NCBI GenBank assembly: GCA_903915315.1
Contig: CAIWSO010000350.1
Coordinates: 1 to 6,562 of the forward strand
Direction: 5' to 3'
Origin: an uncultured Spartobacteria bacterium
GTDB lineage: Bacteria; Verrucomicrobiota; Verrucomicrobiia; Chthoniobacterales; Terrimicrobiaceae
Length of the DNA: 6,562 nucleotides
Part shown: piece by piece, positions 1-6,219 of the stretch
Numbering within the stretch: the stretch's first letter is position 1
Layout of the letters: each line of letters starts with the position of its first letter
Translations under genes and position numbers: made by a program
Notes under the pieces: model-generated
Database searches by the model: none
The model's input: only the letters and a program-made list of their open reading frames with translations
What the model was told of the DNA's origin: nothing

Positions 1-1276
<1,276 letters not shown>

Positions 1277-1447
1277 TTCTATTCTTTACTTTTATTAGAA
1301 AATTCTATTTTCCCCTAATATGCGAGTTTCAGAGATCAGTGCTCATTTCAAGCACCGCTCTTTTACCAATTATACTATGCAATGAAAAAAATCAGTGTCA
1401 CCAGACACACGGCAATTTAGGGCTTACTCTTACAGCCCATTCCCGAA
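1277..1447 (+). other. 23S-5S internal transcribed spacer with three short hairpins
   Basis: About 170 bases separate 23S from 5S and contain no credible coding gene. The first ~45 bases are very A/T-rich. Three short perfect stems follow: GTGCT/AGCAC (1339-1343 with 1351-1355, 7-nt loop), GTGTC/GACAC (1395-1399 with 1404-1408, 4-nt loop) and GGGCT/AGCCC (1420-1424 with 1434-1438, 9-nt loop). They are plausible processing or spacing structures in the pre-rRNA. The first stem is followed by CGCTCTTTTACC, which resembles an rrn boxA antitermination element. The opposite strand of the same stretch looks like a degenerate tRNA (see findings). Confidence 0.75.
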
Positions 1448-1563
1448 GTCTGGTGATCCCGCGCAGTGGTACCACCCGTTCCCATTCCGAACACGGAAGT
1501 GAAACGCTGCTGAGCCGATGGTAGTGCTTCTATAGGTTGTGCGAGAGTAGGTCATTGCCAGTA
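1448..1563 (+). rRNA. rrf: 5S ribosomal RNA
   Basis: The stretch contains the diagnostic 5S core CCCGTTCCCATTCCGAACACG (read as two overlapping motifs, CCCGTTCCCAT and CCGAACACGGAAGTGAA), then GCCGATGGTAGT and GAGAGTAGG. The terminal helix I is visible as CTGGTGA near the 5' end (1450-1456), which pairs, with G-U wobbles, with TCATTGCCAG near the 3' end (1552-1561). The length of about 116 nt fits bacterial 5S RNA. It lies in the usual position as last gene of the rRNA operon and is followed within five bases by a strong terminator. The end positions are set from the helix and may be off by one to three bases. Confidence 0.96.
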
Positions 1564-1567
1564 TTAC

Positions 1568-1606
1568 GCCCGGTGTCTTGGAAACAAGGCACCGGGCCTT
1601 TTTTTT
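1568..1606 (+). terminator. Intrinsic terminator of the rRNA operon
   Basis: A 12-bp stem GCCCGGTGTCTT (1568-1579) pairs with AAGGCACCGGGC (1586-1597) through one G-U wobble. The loop is six bases (GGAAAC) and the stem is followed by C and eight T residues (1599-1606). This is a textbook rho-independent terminator directly after 5S. No T-tract lies on the other side, so it should work only for + strand transcription and would not stop - strand readthrough from alr. Confidence 0.95.
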
Positions 1607-1667
1607 GCACCAAATTCCACTTCAAAAAAATCGCAGTCTTTTAGGTGTTTTTGCCCCCGTTGTGTGC

Positions 1668-1690
1668 AAAAAAAAGTGCGTCAGGCGCTC
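1668..1690 (-). terminator. Weak candidate terminator after alr
   Basis: Just past the alr stop codon, the - strand shows a short imperfect stem (GCG 1688-1686 with CGC 1680-1678, five-base loop, one extra G-C pair beyond a mismatch) followed by a run of eight T (1675-1668). The stem is marginal, but the T-run and the position directly after a stop codon fit an alr terminator. No better hairpin is visible before the rRNA operon. Confidence 0.3.
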
Positions 1691-1695
1691 TCTCC

Positions 1696-2811
1696 TTAGG
1701 GCGCTTCAGAATAGAAGCGTTCCACCCGCCGTCCGATTCCAGTGAGAATGTCCCACGCAATAGTGCCAGATTTATCGGCCAATTCTTGGGCATCAATCGA
1801 CATGTTGCCATCATTCCCAATGAGCGTGACCACATCACCGAGCTTTATATCGGGGACATCGGTTATGTTCACAACGATCTGGTCCATTGTGATGCGTCCA
1901 ATGATATCACATTTTTTCCCATGTATCAAAATTCCAACCCCCTGCCCAGAGGCTTGACGCGGATACCCGTCCGCATAGCCGACTGGGATAACGGCTGTGC
2001 GAATAGGGGTTGATGAGATATAAGTGCGGCCATAGCTAACACCTGCACCGGCAGGGAGATCTTTTAATAAAACAATCCTGGCCTTCCAGGCGAGAGCGGG
2101 ACGTAAGGCGGTGGAAAAAATCGGTATCGGCGAGGATCCATAAAGCATGAGACCGGGGCGAACGATATCGCCTGCGAATTCGGGAAGGGTGAGTATGCCT
2201 GCACTATTAAGGCTATGGAGCTTGGCCGTGGGCGCTATCTCATGAAGGGTTCGCGCCAGTTTCGTAAAACTCGTCAACTGTTTGGTTGTAAATGCCGTGT
2301 CTTCATCTGCAGATGGAAGATGCGTTGAGATACTGTGAACTTCTATGCCGGGCACGCTGTGTAGGGATTGTAAATCGGAAATGGCAGCGTCACTCCAGCA
2401 GCCGATACGGCCCATTCCGGTATCGATTTTAAAGTTGATGCGCACTGTTCCAAACCGAGAAAAAGCTTCCGCTTCCGCTGCGCTGGAGACAGTGACAATG
2501 TGATTGGCTCTGACGGCCTCGCGACGTTCACCGGGCAGACAAGGGCCGAGCAGCATGACGTCATTTCCATCCGAAACAGTTTGGATCTCGGCGGCCTCAT
2601 GCAAATTAGCGACGCCAAAAATTGTTTTTGGACTGGCCAGTGTTCGTACGGTTTCACGCGCGCCATGGCCATAGCCATTGGCTTTGACGACGGCAAGAAT
2701 GGTAGGGGAGGGACCGATGCGTTGCCTGACGAAATCATGATTGGCGCGGATGGCGCCGAGATCCACTTCGGCCCAAGTACGCAAACTTTCAGGAACGGAA
2801 AAAATCGGCAT
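1696..2811 (-). CDS. alr: Alanine racemase
   Basis: This is a PLP-dependent racemase interconverting L- and D-alanine in the cytoplasm, which supplies D-Ala for peptidoglycan. It has 371 residues, a normal length for the family, and is complete. The N-terminal TIM-barrel PLP motif AVVKANGYGHG (40-50) places the PLP lysine at K43. FKIDTGMGRIG (127-137) holds the equivalents of the modified lysine and the conserved arginine. IVRPGLMLYG (216-225) contributes PLP-phosphate contacts. The C-terminal domain carries the second catalytic base, Y260, in VSYGRTY (258-264), then VGYADGYPR (277-285) and GRITMDQ (305-311). The ATG fits the family start (ten residues before LRTWAEVDLGAIRAN). It lies only 13 nt after the tRNA-Ala 3' end, and that pyrimidine-rich gap has no Shine-Dalgarno sequence. 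The gene converges on the rRNA operon. Function is near certain; whether it serves biosynthesis or catabolism cannot be read from the sequence, though the lack of catabolic neighbours favours cell-wall supply. Confidence 0.97.
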   Translation of the reverse strand: MPIFSVPESLRTWAEVDLGAIRANHDFVRQRIGPSPTILAVVKANGYGHGARETVRTLASPKTIFGVANLHEAAEIQTVSDGNDVMLLGPCLPGERREAVRANHIVTVSSAAEAEAFSRFGTVRINFKIDTGMGRIGCWSDAAISDLQSLHSVPGIEVHSISTHLPSADEDTAFTTKQLTSFTKLARTLHEIAPTAKLHSLNSAGILTLPEFAGDIVRPGLMLYGSSPIPIFSTALRPALAWKARIVLLKDLPAGAGVSYGRTYISSTPIRTAVIPVGYADGYPRQASGQGVGILIHGKKCDIIGRITMDQIVVNITDVPDIKLGDVVTLIGNDGNMSIDAQELADKSGTIAWDILTGIGRRVERFYSEAP

Positions 2812-2824
2812 GAGTGAGAAGAAG

Positions 2825-2897
2825 TGGAGGTAAGGAGGTTCGAACTCCTGGCCTCGTCATTGCGAACGACGCGCTCTACCAACTGAGCTATACCCCC
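2825..2897 (-). tRNA. tRNA-Ala (anticodon CGC)
   Basis: A complete 73-nt cloverleaf can be folded on the - strand. The acceptor stem is GGGGGTA with TACCTCC, including the G3-U70 wobble that is the main alanine identity element, and the discriminator is A73. The D-arm is GCTCAGTTGGTAGAGC. The anticodon stem is CGTCG/TGACG around the loop TTCGCAA, giving anticodon CGC, which reads codon GCG. The variable region is five bases, and the T-arm AGGAG-TTCGAAC-CTCCT is perfect. The 3' CCA is not encoded, so it must be added after transcription. It lies between folE2 and alr on the same strand. CGC is a minor alanine isoacceptor, so other tRNA-Ala genes are expected elsewhere. Confidence 0.98.
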
Positions 2898-2914
2898 ATC
2901 TTTGAACCGCTATT

Positions 2915-2941
2915 ACTTTAACTGGCATTTGGTTTAATCAA
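2915..2941 (-). promoter_or_regulatory. Tentative promoter for tRNA-Ala (and alr)
   Basis: Upstream of the tRNA on the - strand is TTGATT (2941-2936) as a possible -35 box and TAAAGT (2920-2915) as a possible -10 box. The 15-bp spacing is short and the -10 match is only 4 of 6. It is proposed because a terminator-like hairpin after folE2 implies a fresh start here and the tRNA begins at 2897, a sensible distance downstream. Confidence 0.22.
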
Positions 2942-2946
2942 GCAAC

Positions 2947-2973
2947 AAAAAACGATCCACACGGAGCCGGTGT
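2947..2973 (-). terminator. Candidate terminator after folE2
   Basis: Directly after the folE2 stop codon, the - strand reads ACACCGGCTCCGTGT. This forms a stem of ACAC/GTGT (2973-2970 with 2962-2959) with an inner G-C pair past one mismatch, followed after GGATCG by six T (2952-2947). The stem is short and the T-run is displaced by several bases, so termination may be partial, leaving some readthrough into tRNA-Ala and alr. Confidence 0.42.
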
Positions 2974-2974
2974 C

Positions 2975-3745
2975 TTATTTTTTTTCAATGAGCGCATAGG
3001 CGTTGTGGTTATGAATGGATTCAAAATTTTCTGCCTCGGCGCGATACCAGAGGATGTTGGGATCTGCATCGCAGCGGAGGGCCACATTTCGAACCAGATC
3101 TTCGACGAAAACTGGGTTCGCATACGCTTGTTCGGTCACATGCTTTTCATCCGGGCGCTTGAGGAGGCTGAATAGCTCCGCGCTGGCTGATTCCTCGCAT
3201 AGACGAACCATATCTTCGATCCACATGGGCTTCGTGCAGCGAACGGAAAGAGTCACGTGCCCGCGCTGGTTGTGGGCACTGTTTGTGCTGATGGCCTTCG
3301 AGCAAGGGCAGAGGGTGGTAACCGGAACGGTCGTGGTGACAACAAAATCGAGCACGCCTTTGGTGAGGGTCGCGCGGAAGACGACATTGTAATCAAGGAG
3401 GCCAGAGGCCCCGCTGACGGGAGCCTTTTTCTCCAGAAAAAAAGGAAACTCAATATCCAGATGAGCGCAGTCGCTTTCAAGTCGACGGGCGGTTTGCTCA
3501 AGGATGTCGCGAATGTTTTCCACGTGCACCATAGGACCGTGGGCGCTGAGTGTCTCAATGAAGCGGCTCATGTGGGTCCCTTTGAAGTGGTGGGGAAGAT
3601 CGACCGTCAGTTGGATGGTGGCCACGGTGCTTTGGGTGGCATGGTGCTTATCTCGAACCTGCATAGGATACCGCAGGGATTTGATCCCCACTCGGTCAAT
3701 GGCCAACTTCCGGTCGTCGCTTTCGCTTTGGGTGTCTTTCAACAT
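2975..3745 (-). CDS. folE2: GTP cyclohydrolase IB (FolE2 type)
   Basis: This enzyme converts GTP to 7,8-dihydroneopterin triphosphate, the first step of folate synthesis and, in many bacteria, of queuosine precursor synthesis. With the chosen start it has 256 residues, typical of the FolE2/COG1469 family. Family signatures are VGIKSLRYPMQVRDK (19-33), TVDLPHHFKGTHMSRF (47-62), the catalytic-cysteine segment LCPCSK (145-150), AHNQRGH (157-163), YANPVFVEDLVR (208-219) and FESIHNHNAYA (241-251). An ATG 11 codons upstream (3778) is in frame, but the start at 3745 gives the family-like N-terminus MLKDTQSESDDRKLAIDRVGIKSLRYP. Neither start has a Shine-Dalgarno sequence. FolE2 is the alternative to the zinc-dependent FolE. 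No Zur-like operator is obvious upstream and no other folate gene is adjacent. Confidence 0.96.
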   Translation of the reverse strand: MLKDTQSESDDRKLAIDRVGIKSLRYPMQVRDKHHATQSTVATIQLTVDLPHHFKGTHMSRFIETLSAHGPMVHVENIRDILEQTARRLESDCAHLDIEFPFFLEKKAPVSGASGLLDYNVVFRATLTKGVLDFVVTTTVPVTTLCPCSKAISTNSAHNQRGHVTLSVRCTKPMWIEDMVRLCEESASAELFSLLKRPDEKHVTEQAYANPVFVEDLVRNVALRCDADPNILWYRAEAENFESIHNHNAYALIEKK

Positions 3746-3832
3746 GTGAAGGTGATTTTGTGCGACACGTCTTCGCATCGAAAGCCAAAAAAAATCGTGC
3801 GGCTTATCGGGGATTGGTTTTTAGTGGTTTCC
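3746..3832. promoter_or_regulatory. Divergent intergenic region folE2 / SDR gene
   Basis: These 87 bases separate two genes transcribed away from each other, so both promoters should lie here or overlap the gene starts. No convincing -35/-10 pair stands out on either strand. An A8 run (3787-3794) is the most visible compositional feature and could act as an upstream A-tract. No perfect operator dyad was found by eye. Confidence 0.4.
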
Positions 3833-4645
3833 ATGGCAAACAACTTGTTCGATTTATCCGATGAAGTCGCTGTAGTGGTGGGCGCCACAGGTGTCCTAGG
3901 TGGCGGTATGGCCGTCGCACTGGCATCAGCTGGAGCTCGTGTTGTTGTCTCAGGGCGGAGTGTCGAGCGGGGAAATGAAAAGGTGCGTGAAATCACGAAG
4001 GCGGGAGGCCGGGCGATCTTTTTCCAAACCGATGCCACCGACCGCGAGAGTCTGATGGATTTGCTGGATTTCACCGCAGACACATTCGGGATTCCGAGTG
4101 TGCTCGTGAATGCCGCCGGCGGTAATGATGCCAGCGTGACGGTCACACCCGAAAATCCGTTTTCTGAAATCGCCGTTGAGGATTGGGTGGCCAACTTTGA
4201 TTTGAACCTCATCGGTGGGGCACTCCTTCCCTGCCAAGTGATTGGGGCCGCCATGGTGGAAGCTGGCCGGGGTAGTATTATCAATATCGCCAGCGTTTCT
4301 GCCCACTTGCCGCTTTCTCGAGTGGTGGCTTATTCCTCGGCCAAGGCCGCCGTTCTTAATCTCACTCAATTTCTCGCACGGGAATGGGCTCCGAGCGGAG
4401 TGAGGGTGAATTCGATTACGCCTGGATTTTTTCCGGCTGAACAAAACCTGCGCCTTTTATTCAATCCCGATGGCACTACGACGCCTCGCGCTGCAGCGAT
4501 CCTCGGTCACACACCCATGGCGAGATTTGGCGATGCGGATGAACTCTCAGGAGCCGTGATTTTTCTCGCCAGTCCCCAAGCCAGTTCTTTCGTGACGGGT
4601 TCAGATATACGCGTCGATGGGGGCTACATGTCGCAGACGATTTAA
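3833..4645 (+). CDS. Short-chain dehydrogenase/reductase, D-mannonate oxidoreductase-like
   Basis: This is an NAD(P)-dependent classical SDR of 270 residues with a single Rossmann domain and no signal peptide. The nucleotide-binding motif is VGATGVLGGG (16-25), followed by LVNAAGG (91-97). The catalytic residues are N125 (in NFDLNLIG), S154 (NIASVSA), Y167 and K171 (YSSAK). The C-terminal half, with SGVRVNSITPGFFPAEQN (188-205), TTPRAAAILGHTPMARFG (216-233) and SSFVTGSDIRVDGGY (251-265), closely follows SDR-type D-mannonate oxidoreductases, which interconvert D-fructuronate and D-mannonate. No mannonate dehydratase or hexuronate isomerase gene is next to it, so the substrate is inferred; another sugar acid or keto-sugar is possible. 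The frame stays open upstream to 3257, but that part is antisense to folE2. The ATG at 3833 places the protein start 15 residues before the Rossmann motif, as normal. No clear Shine-Dalgarno sequence precedes it. Confidence 0.93.
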   Translation: MANNLFDLSDEVAVVVGATGVLGGGMAVALASAGARVVVSGRSVERGNEKVREITKAGGRAIFFQTDATDRESLMDLLDFTADTFGIPSVLVNAAGGNDASVTVTPENPFSEIAVEDWVANFDLNLIGGALLPCQVIGAAMVEAGRGSIINIASVSAHLPLSRVVAYSSAKAAVLNLTQFLAREWAPSGVRVNSITPGFFPAEQNLRLLFNPDGTTTPRAAAILGHTPMARFGDADELSGAVIFLASPQASSFVTGSDIRVDGGYMSQTI

Positions 4646-4677
4646 ACGTTTAGTCCGGGTTCCCGTTTCTCTCTTGG

Positions 4678-4702
4678 GCGCGCAGGGCTTGATGTGGCGC
4701 GC
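4678..4702. repeat. GCGCGC repeat pair flanking the -35 box of the TPR gene
   Basis: GCGCGC occurs at 4678-4683 and again at 4697-4702, 13 bases apart. Because GCGCGC is self-complementary, the pair is both a direct repeat and an inverted repeat. The -35 candidate TTGATG (4689-4694) lies between the two copies, as in an operator. The pair could instead form a hairpin after the SDR gene, but no T-run follows. Confidence 0.45.
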
Positions 4703-4719
4703 GGGTGAGAGTATATATT
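4689..4719 (+). promoter_or_regulatory. Probable sigma-70-type promoter of the TPR gene
   Basis: TTGATG (4689-4694, 4 of 6 to TTGACA) is followed after exactly 17 bp by TATATA (4712-4717). An overlapping TATATT (4714-4719) matches the -10 consensus at 5 of 6, with a 19-bp spacer. Transcription would start near 4724-4727, about ten bases before the ATG at 4736, giving a very short leader without a Shine-Dalgarno sequence. Confidence 0.5.
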
Positions 4720-4735
4720 TCGGCGCTCCTCTTGT

Positions 4736-6130
4736 ATGTCCGTAAAAACTGAAAAAGATCTCCCTGAATTCCATCGCTCCACATGGCTCAAGGCGATGAG
4801 TGCCATGCAGCTCAAAAATTACGGTTATACGATCCAACTTTTGCAGACTGTTCTTAAAAGCCATCCGGAATTCCTTGCCGGTCGCCAGATCGTCCGTAAG
4901 GCGAGCATCGCTAAAAATCCTGGGAAAAAAAGTTTACTCGGGGGGCTTTCCCTTGGTTCCTTTTCAGGGCATAAAATCCAGGGACAAATCAAAAAAGACC
5001 CTCTCGCAGCCATTGAGGCGGTGGAGAAGTTCTTGGAAAATGATCCGACCAGCACGCAGTTCAACATGATGCTGCATGATGCCGCCATCGAGGCGAAGCT
5101 TCCAGAGGTGGCCGCATTTGCTCTTGAGACCATTCTCGATGCCTCGCCAAAGGACATCAAGATTATGCACCAGTTGGCCCGTCATTGCATGCAGCACGGC
5201 GATGCCGCGAAGGCCTCGGATATTTATCTTAAAATCATCGGCATTGCGCCCAACGACCTTGCTGCAGTGAAGGGCGCTAAGGATGCCGCTGCGGCTTCAT
5301 CGATGCAGAGCGGCGGTTGGGACAAAGAGGAGACGACCTACCGGGATCTCATCAAAGACAAGGGGGAGGCTGTTGCTCTGGAGCAACAATCCCGCGTGGT
5401 TCGGAGCGAGGAAATGATCGACAATCTTCTCGCCGATCTTCATGTCAAGGCGGAGGCGGAGCCGAGTTCGGTGGATACCGCCCGCCGCATTGCTGAGCTC
5501 TACGAGCAGAAAGAGGATTGGGACAATGCGACAAATTGGTTCAACTATGCCGCCGCCCTAACGAACAATTCGGACTTCGCGCTCGTTCGCAAAGCCTCGG
5601 ATCTCCGGGTGAAGCAGTTCGACCATGCCATTGAGGCTCGCCGTGCCATCGTTGCCAGTCATCCCGATACGCCTGAGGCGGAGCAATACGCTGCCGAGAT
5701 GGAAGACCTTCTCACCCAGAGATCGGAGATCATGCTCCAGTCGGCCCGTGCGCGTGTGGAGCAAAACCCGACGGATCTTCAATCCCGCTTCGAGTTGGGT
5801 GAGATTCTTCATTCCCTTCACATGTATCAGGAAGCGATCCCTGAACTTCAACGGGCCCGCCAAAATCCGAACGTACGCATCCGGGCAATCAGTCTCCTTG
5901 GCCAATGCTTCACGGCCCGCTCCATGCTCGACCTCGCGGCAAAGACTCTTTCTGACGCCGCGACCGAACTGGTGGCCATGGACAACGTGAAAAAAGACAT
6001 CGTTTATAACCTTGGCTTGGTTTACGAAAAAATGAATCTCACGGACAACTCGATTGCCTGCATGAAGCAGATCTATGAGGTGGATTATGGTTATCGGGAC
6101 GTTGCCGCACGTGTTGAGGGCTCGTATTAG
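4736..6130 (+). CDS. Tetratricopeptide (TPR) repeat protein, function unknown
   Basis: This 464-residue soluble protein is built largely of helical TPR-like repeats and has no signal peptide, membrane segment or catalytic motif. Repeat-like units are seen at about 17-46 (degenerate), 107-140, 141-174 (IKIMHQLARHCMQHGDAAKA...), 247-280 (ARRIAELYEQKEDWDNATNW...), 347-378 (SRFELGEILHSLHMYQEAIP...) and 421-450 (YNLGLVYEKMNLTDNSIACM). A Gly/Ser/Lys-rich linker (62-84) separates the first unit from the rest, and 196-245 is a charged, probably helical stretch. TPR proteins usually act as scaffolds for protein-protein contacts; the partner here is unknown. The ATG is the first in frame and sits about ten bases after a likely transcription start, with no Shine-Dalgarno sequence. 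The gene seems to have its own promoter and is followed 89 bases later by a same-strand acetyltransferase gene. The style resembles TPR proteins of Verrucomicrobiota, which is a recollection rather than a search result. Confidence 0.9.
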   Translation: MSVKTEKDLPEFHRSTWLKAMSAMQLKNYGYTIQLLQTVLKSHPEFLAGRQIVRKASIAKNPGKKSLLGGLSLGSFSGHKIQGQIKKDPLAAIEAVEKFLENDPTSTQFNMMLHDAAIEAKLPEVAAFALETILDASPKDIKIMHQLARHCMQHGDAAKASDIYLKIIGIAPNDLAAVKGAKDAAAASSMQSGGWDKEETTYRDLIKDKGEAVALEQQSRVVRSEEMIDNLLADLHVKAEAEPSSVDTARRIAELYEQKEDWDNATNWFNYAAALTNNSDFALVRKASDLRVKQFDHAIEARRAIVASHPDTPEAEQYAAEMEDLLTQRSEIMLQSARARVEQNPTDLQSRFELGEILHSLHMYQEAIPELQRARQNPNVRIRAISLLGQCFTARSMLDLAAKTLSDAATELVAMDNVKKDIVYNLGLVYEKMNLTDNSIACMKQIYEVDYGYRDVAARVEGSY

Positions 6131-6219
6131 TTGGTTAAGTTCGCTGCAGTTTCTACCGAGGGATTTTACTCAGAGGATTCTGGTTTGCCCGAAAACGAGA
6201 GTGGGATAAAGTTTCGCAC

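Noticed and set aside
1316..1384. Functional tRNA gene on the - strand of the 23S-5S spacer
   Set aside because: There is no U33 in the loop of the perfect stem, the D-stem does not pair, and the T-arm and acceptor helix are missing. At most it is a relic, so it is kept only as a finding.
1339..1524. 61-codon + strand frame across the 23S-5S spacer and 5S
   Set aside because: It overlaps 5S rRNA, and nothing in its translation resembles a protein family.
1641..2013. Several + and - strand frames overlapping alr (for example 1645-2013 + and 2343-2882 -)
   Set aside because: They are alternate-frame shadows of alr, which has all of its catalytic motifs in one continuous frame. One also runs through the tRNA gene.
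3746..3778. Longer folE2 start at 3778 (11 extra residues, MRRRVAQNHLH)
   Set aside because: The extra residues are not family-like, and the internal ATG at 3745 gives the normal FolE2 N-terminus and length.
3257..3832. 192-codon in-frame upstream extension of the SDR gene, antisense to folE2
   Set aside because: The stretch is opposite a well-conserved folE2 gene, the translation has no domain, and the SDR fold begins normally at the ATG at 3833. It is an open shadow frame.
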